This document shows, piece by piece, positions 24,698-32,347 of a stretch of DNA of 64,000 bases. A program made the translations under genes and the position numbers. The stretch spans positions 135,247-199,246 of the forward strand of contig DIYJ01000014.1 in the NCBI GenBank assembly GCA_002428995.1. Direction: 5' to 3'. Numbering within the stretch: position 1 is the stretch's first letter; each line of letters opens with the position of its first letter. The notes below the pieces were generated by a model. The model was not told the DNA's origin. It did not search any database and saw nothing but the letters and a program-made list of their open reading frames with translations. The stretch comes from Flavobacteriales bacterium UBA6057 (GTDB lineage: Bacteria; Bacteroidota; Bacteroidia; Flavobacteriales_G; Salibacteraceae).

Positions 24698-25945
24698 CTA
24701 AACCGCCTTAAGCGTGAACAACGATATTTCTGGTAATATGCCTATTCGACCTGGATAGCCAATGTATCCAAAGCCTCGGTTAACATAAAGGTGCTGATTG
24801 CCTTCCGTGTAAAGGTCAGCCCATTCGGGGTACATGTATTTGACAGGGCTCCACTTAAAGCCTGCAATTTCAACCCCAAACTGCATCCCATGCGTGTGAC
24901 CAGAGAAGGTCGCTTTGATATCCGGATTCTGCTCGAGCACCTGTGCGCGCCAATGACTTGGGTCGTGCGACAACAACAGCTTCACCGCCCCCTTATCTGT
25001 TCCCTGAAGCGCCTTGTTCAGGTCGCCATATTTTGGGAACCGGGCTTTATTGCTCCAGTTTTCCACTCCAACAACCGTGAGCTCTTCGCCATCTACCCGA
25101 AGCTTTCTGTGCTCGTTGAGCAGGAGATCCCAGCCCAACTCCTTGTGCGCCTGAAGGACATTGTCCAGATTCTGCCGTTTAGCCTGCGGAGAGCTCCACT
25201 GCACATAATCCCCATAGTCATGGTTACCAAGTGTGCTGTAAACCCCAAGAGGTGCTTTGATCTTTGAGAAGACTTCTGTCCATCCCTTCATCTCATCGGC
25301 CACGTTATTGACAATATCACCAGTGAAAAAGACCGCGTCTGGCTTTTGCTCCATGAGCAAATCCATCCCTGCCAGCACAGCTTTTTTACTCCAAAACGAT
25401 CCTGTATGAATGTCAGAGATCTGCACGAGTTTCATTCCATCAAAAGCCTTGGGAAGACCGGAAAGTGGCAACTCTCGCTCGCGCACCCGATAATCGTGGG
25501 CTCCATTCGCGATCCCATATCCGATGGTGATCAACGGAACGGCAGCAGTGATAGCACCTGCCTGAGCGATGAATTCACTCCGCGTGATGGCCTCTCCAGC
25601 CATCGCTTCAGAACCTGATAAGGCTTTGTGACTGATCCACGCGATTCCTCTTCGCGCATCATCAAACAGGAGAATGATGGCGTAGAAGATTTTTCCCAGT
25701 ACGCTGCCCATGCTGAGGCTGGCCATAATGGTAAACACCATCGGAATGATGCCAGAGTCTCTGAAAAAAATGAAGAGCAACATCGTGATCAACAGGATGC
25801 CGCTGAACCCAAAAAAGAGTCCTTTGAACAGGCGCTGCCAGAAGACACTGAAGCCCTGTGTGGCTGCTTTTAGTCCCTGGAAAGCATAAAAGTCTATGAG
25901 AATGAGGAGGCCTGCGATGGCCAGGAGGATAAGAATACGACTCAT
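24698..25945 (-). CDS. Membrane-anchored metallophosphoesterase (YkuE-like)
   Basis: The protein has 415 residues. Three or four hydrophobic helices occupy the first 120 residues (ILILLAIAGLLILIDFYAFQ, ILLITMLLFIFF, FTIMASLSMGSVLGKIFYAIILL). A calcineurin-type domain follows from about residue 180 with all metal motifs: DIHTG, TGDIVN, LGNHDYGDY, SHDPSHWR and SGHTHGMQFG. The family includes YkuE-like enzymes acting on phosphoesters at the membrane; the substrate is not known. The start is at the ATG at 25945 (MSRILILL). The frame continues upstream through the terminator and tRNA-Cys, which is not coding. It lies just downstream of the tRNA terminator. Confidence 0.92.
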   Translation of the reverse strand: MSRILILLAIAGLLILIDFYAFQGLKAATQGFSVFWQRLFKGLFFGFSGILLITMLLFIFFRDSGIIPMVFTIMASLSMGSVLGKIFYAIILLFDDARRGIAWISHKALSGSEAMAGEAITRSEFIAQAGAITAAVPLITIGYGIANGAHDYRVRERELPLSGLPKAFDGMKLVQISDIHTGSFWSKKAVLAGMDLLMEQKPDAVFFTGDIVNNVADEMKGWTEVFSKIKAPLGVYSTLGNHDYGDYVQWSSPQAKRQNLDNVLQAHKELGWDLLLNEHRKLRVDGEELTVVGVENWSNKARFPKYGDLNKALQGTDKGAVKLLLSHDPSHWRAQVLEQNPDIKATFSGHTHGMQFGVEIAGFKWSPVKYMYPEWADLYTEGNQHLYVNRGFGYIGYPGRIGILPEISLFTLKAV

Positions 25946-25960
25946 GGGTGATGAGAAATG

Positions 25961-25987
25961 AAAAACCCCGTAACAGTTACGGGGTTT
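25961..25987 (-). terminator. Intrinsic terminator after tRNA-Cys
   Basis: AAACCCCGTAAC (25963-25974) pairs with GTTACGGGGTTT (25976-25987), closing on a tight loop. On the minus strand it is followed by a run of Ts. It separates tRNA-Cys from the metallophosphoesterase gene. Confidence 0.8.
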
Positions 25988-25996
25988 AGAAAGTTG

Positions 25997-26067
25997 AGGT
26001 CTCGAGCGGATTCGAACCGCTGTAGATGGTTTTGCAGACCACTGCCTAGCCACTCGGCCACGAGACC
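25997..26067 (-). tRNA. tRNA-Cys (anticodon GCA)
   Basis: This 71-base cloverleaf on the minus strand has acceptor stem GGTCTCG/CGAGACC, anticodon stem GTGGT/ACCAT around loop CTGCAAA (anticodon GCA), and T arm AGCGG TTCGAAT CCGCT. The discriminator base is U, as expected for tRNA-Cys. CCA is not encoded. A -7-like element is just upstream and a strong terminator just downstream. Confidence 0.97.
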
Positions 26068-26078
26068 ATAGGAAGGGG

Positions 26079-26086
26079 CGAAAGTA
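26079..26086 (-). promoter_or_regulatory. Variant -7 element for tRNA-Cys
   Basis: On the minus strand this reads TACTTTCG, one base off TAnnTTTG. It ends 11 bases before the tRNA 5' end, so transcription would start about 5 bases upstream of it. The same TAnnTTCG variant appears upstream of the genes at 2696-3409 and 46204-47508. Confidence 0.4.
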
Positions 26087-26105
26087 AATATATTGTCAAC
26101 GCGCC

Positions 26106-26456
26106 TCACACTTTGATAGTAGTTGAGACGTATTCAAGCTCATGTTTCACCGGAGGCTGATACTTGCGCACCGTCACCTCAACTTCAGAAACCTCTTCAA
26201 AACGAGCCTTTAAGCGCTTGCCAATGTGAGCCGCGACCGTCTCAATCAGCTTCTTTGGGGCTTTCATTTCTTCGCTAACGACCTCCATAACGGTGACGTA
26301 GTCCAGCGTTGATTCAATTTCATCGCTGCGCTCGAATCCTTCGAAATCAAGCAACAGCGTTACATCTACATCAAATCGGCCTCCCACCTTTTGCTCAGCG
26401 GGGTGACATCCATGAAAAGCATGAAATCTCATGCCTTTAACCTCGACTTTATCCAT
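26106..26456 (-). CDS. folB: Dihydroneopterin aldolase
   Basis: The 116-residue protein matches FolB: KVEVKGMRFHAFHGCHPAEQKVGGRFDVDVTLL, with the HGCHPAE active-site region, DYVTVMEVVSEEM, and LIETVAAHIGKRL with the substrate-binding Glu. It splits dihydroneopterin to 6-hydroxymethyldihydropterin and glycolaldehyde in folate synthesis. The start is set at the ATG at 26456, which overlaps the gltX stop by eight bases (ATGGATAA). It is therefore the second gene of a gltX-folB operon. A longer frame from 26471 would extend five residues into gltX. Confidence 0.95.
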   Translation of the reverse strand: MDKVEVKGMRFHAFHGCHPAEQKVGGRFDVDVTLLLDFEGFERSDEIESTLDYVTVMEVVSEEMKAPKKLIETVAAHIGKRLKARFEEVSEVEVTVRKYQPPVKHELEYVSTTIKV

Positions 26457-27975
26457 TGTTCTGGCGCTCAATCCCGAGTTTGATGCGCGCGAGGCTCTCT
26501 TCTTTGCCCAAAAACGCCATCACGTCAAATACACCTGGGCCTGAGCCCACTCCTGTAAGGAACACGCGGAGCAGAGGCATCACAGCGCCCATTCCAAGTT
26601 CTTGTTCTTCCAGGAATTGCTTGAACCTTGCTTCCAGTGTTTCGGCATCGTAAGAGTCAACACTCTCGAACTCCTCCGCCAGAGAGTACAACTGGCTGGC
26701 AGATTTTTCTTTCCACTTCTTACTCAGGACCTTCTCCGGATAAGAGGTGGGCTGCTCAAAGAAGTATCGGCCTTCCAGCATTTCTTCCACAAAGGCGGCC
26801 CGCTCTTTCATCAACCCGACAAATGCTGGTAGTTGCTCTTTCTCGTATGAAATCCCCGCTTTATCCAAGTACGGAATGAGGATGTCTACCAACGATTCGT
26901 TGCTGCGGTCACGCAAGTACTGCTGATTGAACCAGCGTGTTTTTTCCGCGTCAAACTTGGCTCCTGCCTTTCCAACACGCTCAATTGAAAACGCTTCAAT
27001 CAATTGTTCCAGAGAGAAAATCTCCTGTTCCGTACCGGGGTTCCATCCCAGAAAAGCAAGCATGTTCAGAAACGCTTCCTTGAAGTAGCCCTTCTGCTTG
27101 TAGCCGGAGGATACCTCTCCAGATTCTGGATCTGTCCATTCCAGCGGAAATACAGGGAACCCCAATCGATCACCATCTCGCTTGCTCAGCTTTCCGTTGC
27201 CGTCTGGCTTGAGAATCAATGGAAGGTGTGCAAACTCTGGCCTTGAATCTTCCCAACCGAGGTAGCGATAAAGCAGGATGTGCAGCGGAGCCGAAGGCAG
27301 CCATTCTTCCCCACGAATTACATGCGTGATGCCCATTAAATGATCATCCACGATGTTGGCTAAATGGTAGGTTGGCATTCCGTCCGACTTGAAAATCACT
27401 TTGTCATCCAGATTCGTGGACTGTACCTGAACCCAACCGCGGATCATATCGTGAAAGCGCACCTCTTCATTGCGCGGCATCTTGATTCGGACGGTGTAGG
27501 GCTCGTTGTTGTCCAATCGCTCTTTCACTTCATCGGCCGAGAGGGTCAATGAATTCTTCATCGTCATGCGAACGGTGGAATTGTATTGCGGATTGGGCAC
27601 CTTGGCGCGCTTCAAACGCTCACGCATTTCTTCCAGCTCTTCAGCCGTGTCAAATGCATAGTATGCATGACCGGATTCAATCAGCTGCTTGGCGTAGGGC
27701 CAATAAAGGTCTCTTCGTTCTGACTGTCGGTATGGTCCGCTGTCACCACCTTTCCACGGATCTTCATCGGTCTCAAGACCAATCCATTCGAGCGACTCCC
27801 GGATGTAGTCTTCCGCTCCCGGTACGTAGCGGGTTTGATCGGTATCCTCGATCCGCAGAAGGAACTTGCCATTCTGCTTTTTGGCAAACAGGTAGTTGAA
27901 CAAAGCTGTTCTTACACCTCCCAGGTGCAACGGCCCGGTTGGACTCGGGGCAAACCTTACTCTTACTTCACTCAA
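26449..27975 (-). CDS. gltX: Glutamate-tRNA ligase, probable TTG start
   Basis: This 508-residue class Ib synthetase charges tRNA-Glu. HIGH motif: APSPTGPLHLGGVRTALFNYL. KMSKS-like motif: GKLSKRDGDRLGFPVF. FLLRIEDTDQTR and GIEWLPS-like GEEWLPSAPLHILLY are present. Family members start S/E-x-VRVRFAPSPTG, which points to the TTG at 27975 (followed by SEVRVRF). The longer frame to 28041 crosses a TAnnTTTG promoter at 27999-28006 and adds 22 residues unlike the family. If GatCAB is used in this organism, GltX would be the non-discriminating type that also charges tRNA-Gln; that is inference from gatC. Confidence 0.96.
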   Translation of the reverse strand: MSEVRVRFAPSPTGPLHLGGVRTALFNYLFAKKQNGKFLLRIEDTDQTRYVPGAEDYIRESLEWIGLETDEDPWKGGDSGPYRQSERRDLYWPYAKQLIESGHAYYAFDTAEELEEMRERLKRAKVPNPQYNSTVRMTMKNSLTLSADEVKERLDNNEPYTVRIKMPRNEEVRFHDMIRGWVQVQSTNLDDKVIFKSDGMPTYHLANIVDDHLMGITHVIRGEEWLPSAPLHILLYRYLGWEDSRPEFAHLPLILKPDGNGKLSKRDGDRLGFPVFPLEWTDPESGEVSSGYKQKGYFKEAFLNMLAFLGWNPGTEQEIFSLEQLIEAFSIERVGKAGAKFDAEKTRWFNQQYLRDRSNESLVDILIPYLDKAGISYEKEQLPAFVGLMKERAAFVEEMLEGRYFFEQPTSYPEKVLSKKWKEKSASQLYSLAEEFESVDSYDAETLEARFKQFLEEQELGMGAVMPLLRVFLTGVGSGPGVFDVMAFLGKEESLARIKLGIERQNNG

Positions 27976-27998
27976 AATCGTCTTCTTTAAATGGGCGG

Positions 27999-28006
27999 CA
28001 AAGATA
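27999..28006 (-). promoter_or_regulatory. -7 promoter element for gltX-folB
   Basis: On the minus strand this reads TATCTTTG, a full match. The predicted transcript start near 27992 leaves about 17 bases before the TTG start at 27975 and excludes the upstream in-frame TTG at 28041. Confidence 0.6.
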
Positions 28007-28083
28007 GCGCGCTCATTGAGCAACTTTTCCCAAGAATTCAAGTTGATTAACTGGACTTAACAGCTTGGCACTGGTGGTGTTGA

Positions 28084-28091
28084 TATCTTTG
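28084..28091 (+). promoter_or_regulatory. -7 promoter element for the DUF4175 gene
   Basis: TATCTTTG, a full TAnnTTTG match, lies 12 bases before the ATG at 28104. A TTG at 28065-28067 gives a slightly short 16-base spacing. Confidence 0.55.
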
Positions 28092-28103
28092 GTATAAGCA
28101 GAT

Positions 28104-31100
28104 ATGGAATCCTCTTCAACAATTCATAAAAAGCTCCAAGCCTACAAGCGCAGGTTTTACCTCAACCTGCTCATTAAAGGATCACTCATTGGGCTTACAA
28201 TTTCGCTATTCATATGGCTATTGGCCATTACGCTGGAGTACTTCGGACACTTGGGCGTTGGTTGGCGAACTTCACTTTTCTACTCGGTCCTGGCAGGTAT
28301 TGTTGCCGTTGTTGGCTGGTATGTCATCCGCCCCATGCTTCAGCTTGTTGGAATACTGCCTCAAAAAACGGATGAGGAATCCGCCAAAGAGATTGGCTCG
28401 GCCTTAGAGGAAGTAGACGATCGGTTGGTCAATTTGCTGAACCTTCAGGCTAGTGCTCAGGGAAACCGGCTGGCTGAGGCTGGAATTGGACAAAAAGCGG
28501 AGCAACTCAGCTCCTACGATTTCCGTTCGGTCGTTGAATTGAAGCAGAATTACCGATGGCTGCGTTGGGCTGTCGTGCCTTTTGCAATCATGCTTGGTCT
28601 CTTTTTCCTGCGGCCAGAGATTCTGCGCGATGGAAGTTCACGTCTCGTTCGCTACAACCAGGATTTTGCTCCTCCGGCTCCTTTTGAATTCTTCATTGAA
28701 AATGATCGACTGAGCGTGAACGAAAACGATGATTTCTCGCTTTCTGTAGTTGCGAAAGGCCCATCCATTCCAGGTAATGCATTCATTGAAATGAATGGAG
28801 CGCGCTTTCGTTTGAAGCAAGAAGGGGCAGGAAATTTTAGCTACACATTCAAAAATGTGCGGTCTGATGTGAACTTCAACCTCAGCGCTGCTGGCATTAC
28901 ATCCGAAGAATTCGCACTCCGGGTTTTGCCCGCTCCCAAACTCACAAACCTGGAAGCGGCTGCCGCCTTCCCAGCCTACACCGGTCTCTCGAACCAAGTG
29001 TTTAAGAACCGATCCAACATCCGCGTACCAGAGGGCACTCGCCTGGACTGGAATGCGAATGTTCGCAATTCAACGGAAGTTGCCCTGGAACAAAATGGTG
29101 TACAGACGGAATTCGCCCGAGCTGGAAATCAACAGGTAGCATGGAGTTCTCTCGCAGCCAAGGATCTGAGACAAGTGCTCAAGCTCAACAACGAACACGG
29201 CCTGCAAGATTCCACGGTGGTGTTTCTGGAGGTCATCCCGGATGCCTTTCCGGGAATCGAAGTGGCAGAAGTGGAAGACACCACTGCCGTGACATCCCGC
29301 TACTTCGCTGGTGAACTCTCTGACGACTACGGCCTGAAGCGACTGGAGTTTGTGACCGAGCAGAAGGGGCAGAACGGCAGCGTTCGCTCTTCCTCCACAC
29401 CTGTTCCCATTGCAAATGCTCTTCGTCAGCAGTCTTTCAACTTCTATTGGAATTTCGACAGCATCAATTTAGAGGCAGGAGACGAATTGGAATACTACTT
29501 CGTAGTGCATGACAACGATGGTGTAAATGGCTCGAAATCAACACGTTCACAGGCTTGGGCCTACCGAGCACCGGATAGAGAAGAGCTCGCTCGCCAATCT
29601 GAACAGGTGAGTCAAAGTACCAAGAGCGAGTCAGAAAAAAGCTTGGAAGATTTCCAACAAATCGAGGACGAACTCAATAAACTTAAGAGCGAACTGCTTC
29701 AGAAAAAGCAGCCTGATTGGCAAGATCGCGAGAAGATGAAGGAACTGCTCGAAAAGCAGAAGGAGATCATGAAGGAGATGAAAAAGCGCTCCGACAAACA
29801 ACAGCGACAAAACGAGTTTGAGAACAAGTTCAATCAGCGATCAGAAGAACTTATGGAGAAGCAGCGACAGATCGAAGAGATGTTTGACAAGCTGTTTGAT
29901 GAAGAGTTCAAGGAGAAGTGGGAAGAGCTGAACGACCTGATGGAGAAGATGAACAAGTCTCAAATGCTGGAAGAGCTCGAGCAGATGAAGCTTGACAATG
30001 AGGCGCTTGAAAAGGAGCTGGACCGAACATTGGAGCTCTTCAAGCAGCTGGAGTTTGAGAAGCAATTGGAAGATCAGATCAAGGATGCTGAGAAGCTAGC
30101 TGAGGACTTGAAAGAACAATCTGAGAAAACAGCGAAGAATGAGGAAGAAAAAGAGGCGCTGCAAAAAGAGCAGGAGAAGCTCAATGAGGATCTGAAAAAC
30201 CTTGAGAAGGGGATGGAAGAGCTCAAGGAAAAGAATGAAGAACTAGAAAAACCCAACTCTCTGCCCGAGACAGACGAAGAGCAACAAGAGGCGGAAGAGG
30301 AGATGGAAAAAGCCGGTGATAACCTGGACAAAAACAAGCAAAAGAAAGCAGGCGAAAATCAGAAGAACGCTTCGGAAGCTGTGCAGAAAATGGGCGAAAA
30401 AATGAAGTCCTTCCAGCAGGAAATGTCGCAGTCTCAGCAGTCGGAAAACATGGAAGATTTGCGTCAGCTTTTGGAGAACACTGTGATGCTTTCCAAGGAT
30501 CAGGAGGCGCTAATGGCGGACATCAAGGCAGTGAAACTCAACGACCCGAAATACACGGAGCTGACCAAAACACAGAAGAAGCTCATTGACGATGCGCAGG
30601 TGGTAGAAGACTCGCTGTTAGCACTCAGCAAAAGGGTTCCCATGCTCGACAAGATCATTAGCAAGGAACTGGGGAAGGTTCAAATGAACATGGAGCGAGC
30701 GTTGGATTACCTGACCAACCAGCCCCCTAATCAACAGGAACGCTACCGTGCTATGGCTACGGAGAGGGAACAGTATGTGATGACCTCGTTGAATCAACTG
30801 GCGCTTCTGCTGGACGAGGTCATGCAGCAAATGCAAAGTCAGATGCAGCAGAACATGAAAGGGGATGGTTCGTGCAACAAACCCGGACAGGGCAAGAAGC
30901 CGTCTGCTTCAGCCAGCGACCTGAGAAAAATGCAGGAGAACCTCAACAAGCAACTGCAGAAGCTCAAAGAAGCCATGGAGAAGGGCCAGAATCCAAACGG
31001 CAAAAAGCCCGGAGATCAGCAAGGCATGGGCATGGGTGGATCGCCCAAGGAGATCGCACGAATGGCCGCTCAGCAGTCTGCCATTCGCGAGCAGCTGAGG

Positions 31101-31469
31101 GAAATCGCCAACTCTCTGGAATCTGGTGAAGGAGGCAAGGCAGGCACAGAAATGAAGGAAATCGAATCGCTGATGGAGCAGACGGAAGAAGAACTGCTCT
31201 ACCGGAAAATATCTCAGCAAACGATCAATCGTCAGCAAGAGATTTTAACCCGATTATTGCAGTCTGAAAAGGCTGAGAGAGAGCGAGACATGGATGAGAA
31301 ACGCGAGTCGAAAACGGCCTTGGATGATTACCAAATCCCGCCCAATGTTTGGGAAGAATTTGTGCGTCAGAGGCAGTCTGAAATGGAACTATATCAAACA
31401 ACTCCGCCTGACTTGAAACCTTTCTACCGAAATCAAGTAAATAGCTACTTTAGCGGAATGTCCAAATGA
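28104..31469 (+). CDS. Large DUF4175-like membrane protein with long coiled coil
   Basis: The protein has 1,121 residues. Two hydrophobic helices near the N-terminus (about 23-50 and 58-75) and a third at about 150-170 anchor it in the inner membrane. A beta-rich periplasmic region follows (about 185-490: FEFFIENDRLSVNENDDFSL, LEAAAAFPAYTGLSN, DDYGLKRLEFVTEQ, ELEYYFVVHDNDG), as in DUF4175 proteins. From about 495 to 800 there is a nearly continuous Glu/Lys/Gln-rich coiled coil, then Gln/Met-rich helices and a Gly-rich stretch. The function is unknown. Bacteroidota homologues are conserved and often precede an ATPase-fold anti-sigma-like gene, as here (ATGA overlap). It may be a scaffold or envelope-integrity factor; this is inference. 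Confidence 0.85.
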   Translation: MESSSTIHKKLQAYKRRFYLNLLIKGSLIGLTISLFIWLLAITLEYFGHLGVGWRTSLFYSVLAGIVAVVGWYVIRPMLQLVGILPQKTDEESAKEIGSALEEVDDRLVNLLNLQASAQGNRLAEAGIGQKAEQLSSYDFRSVVELKQNYRWLRWAVVPFAIMLGLFFLRPEILRDGSSRLVRYNQDFAPPAPFEFFIENDRLSVNENDDFSLSVVAKGPSIPGNAFIEMNGARFRLKQEGAGNFSYTFKNVRSDVNFNLSAAGITSEEFALRVLPAPKLTNLEAAAAFPAYTGLSNQVFKNRSNIRVPEGTRLDWNANVRNSTEVALEQNGVQTEFARAGNQQVAWSSLAAKDLRQVLKLNNEHGLQDSTVVFLEVIPDAFPGIEVAEVEDTTAVTSRYFAGELSDDYGLKRLEFVTEQKGQNGSVRSSSTPVPIANALRQQSFNFYWNFDSINLEAGDELEYYFVVHDNDGVNGSKSTRSQAWAYRAPDREELARQSEQVSQSTKSESEKSLEDFQQIEDELNKLKSELLQKKQPDWQDREKMKELLEKQKEIMKEMKKRSDKQQRQNEFENKFNQRSEELMEKQRQIEEMFDKLFDEEFKEKWEELNDLMEKMNKSQMLEELEQMKLDNEALEKELDRTLELFKQLEFEKQLEDQIKDAEKLAEDLKEQSEKTAKNEEEKEALQKEQEKLNEDLKNLEKGMEELKEKNEELEKPNSLPETDEEQQEAEEEMEKAGDNLDKNKQKKAGENQKNASEAVQKMGEKMKSFQQEMSQSQQSENMEDLRQLLENTVMLSKDQEALMADIKAVKLNDPKYTELTKTQKKLIDDAQVVEDSLLALSKRVPMLDKIISKELGKVQMNMERALDYLTNQPPNQQERYRAMATEREQYVMTSLNQLALLLDEVMQQMQSQMQQNMKGDGSCNKPGQGKKPSASASDLRKMQENLNKQLQKLKEAMEKGQNPNGKKPGDQQGMGMGGSPKEIARMAAQQSAIREQLREIANSLESGEGGKAGTEMKEIESLMEQTEEELLYRKISQQTINRQQEILTRLLQSEKAERERDMDEKRESKTALDDYQIPPNVWEEFVRQRQSEMELYQTTPPDLKPFYRNQVNSYFSGMSK

Positions 31470-31897
31470 ATACAGACTACAACAACATACTCTCGTTTTC
31501 CTCTCATTTGAGAAACCTGGCGCTGGCCGAAGGGATGATTGAATCTCTTGCGGAAGACGGTGTCATTAATGAAGCTGTGTTTGGAAACGTGATGGTCGCG
31601 ATTACCGAGTCGGTGCTGAATGCTATGAATCATGGTAATCAAAACGATCCATCTAAGATGGTGACCATCAAGTTGGGCATCAGCAATGATGTTCTCTCCA
31701 TCGAAGTGATGGACGAGGGCCAGGGCTTTGATTACGACAATCTACCCGACCCCACGGCTCCTGAGAATCTGGAAAAAACCAGTGGGCGAGGAATCTTCAT
31801 CATTCGCAACCTCAGCGATGAGCTTGAATTCGAAAACAACGGATCCAAGATGGTGATGAGCTTCCACCTATCCGTGCCTGTGCTCACCGAAGCATAG
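31466..31897 (+). CDS. HATPase-fold anti-sigma regulatory (RsbW/SpoIIAB-like) kinase
   Basis: The protein has 143 residues. GHKL ATPase motifs are in order: N box ITESVLNAMNHGN, G1 DEGQGFD, and G2 TSGRGIFIIRNLSD. The short soluble form fits serine/threonine-protein kinases of the RsbW/SpoIIAB anti-sigma type. Bacteroidota lack the sigma-B target, so its partner (an STAS protein or another regulator) is unknown and not encoded here. The start overlaps the stop of the DUF4175 gene (ATGA), and ybeY follows 13 bases later, so it is part of one operon. Confidence 0.88.
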   Translation: MNTDYNNILSFSSHLRNLALAEGMIESLAEDGVINEAVFGNVMVAITESVLNAMNHGNQNDPSKMVTIKLGISNDVLSIEVMDEGQGFDYDNLPDPTAPENLEKTSGRGIFIIRNLSDELEFENNGSKMVMSFHLSVPVLTEA

Positions 31898-31910
31898 GCT
31901 GCCATATGCC

Positions 31911-32342
31911 ATGAAACCTTCTATTCAGTTTTTCTATGAAGCAAACCTTGCTTCGATGGACCATGAAGAAAAACTGAAACAAACGCTCTATTCTATCCTC
32001 GAAGATTACCAAGAGTCTTTTTCCTGGATCAACGTGATCTTACTTCCTACTGAAGATCACACGAAGATGAATGCAGACTTCCTTCAGCACCATTACGAAA
32101 CAGATGTCATCACGTTTCCAATGGACGATCCGGAAGGAAAAGCAGGCGAGATTTACATCAACGAAAAGGTGGCGCAAGACAATGCCACCTACTATGATCA
32201 GTCGCTGCAACAAGAATTAAACAGACTTGTTATCCATGGCGTTCTTCATCTTGTTGGTCTTGATGATCATACGGAGGAAGAGCAAAAACGGATGACTCTA
32301 GAAGAGGATAAATACTTGGAACGGATCGATCGTTTCATGTGA
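31911..32342 (+). CDS. ybeY: Endoribonuclease YbeY (16S rRNA maturation)
   Basis: This 143-residue zinc RNase carries the diagnostic HGVLHLVGLDDH triad (HxxxHxxxxxH) at about residues 107-118 and the family sequence HYETDVITFPMDD. YbeY takes part in 16S rRNA 3'-end maturation and ribosome quality control. It lies between the HATPase gene and mnmG, 13 and 5 bases from its neighbours. Its last codons are within a parS-like palindrome (32332-32347). Confidence 0.95.
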   Translation: MKPSIQFFYEANLASMDHEEKLKQTLYSILEDYQESFSWINVILLPTEDHTKMNADFLQHHYETDVITFPMDDPEGKAGEIYINEKVAQDNATYYDQSLQQELNRLVIHGVLHLVGLDDHTEEEQKRMTLEEDKYLERIDRFM

Positions 32343-32347
32343 AACCT
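32332..32347. other. parS-like site 1 (weak)
   Basis: CGTTTCATGTGAAACC keeps the core GTTTCA/TGAAAC inverted repeat of the ParB site TGTTTCACGTGAAACA but differs at three positions (1, 8 and 16). It spans the ybeY-mnmG junction. Confidence 0.4.

Noticed and set aside
25946..26053. Upstream extension of the metallophosphoesterase
   Set aside because: It runs through the terminator and the 3' part of the tRNA-Cys gene, and has no signal or domain character.
26143..26156. A further parS-like site near folB
   Set aside because: Only the left half (TGTTTCAC) is present; the second half does not match.
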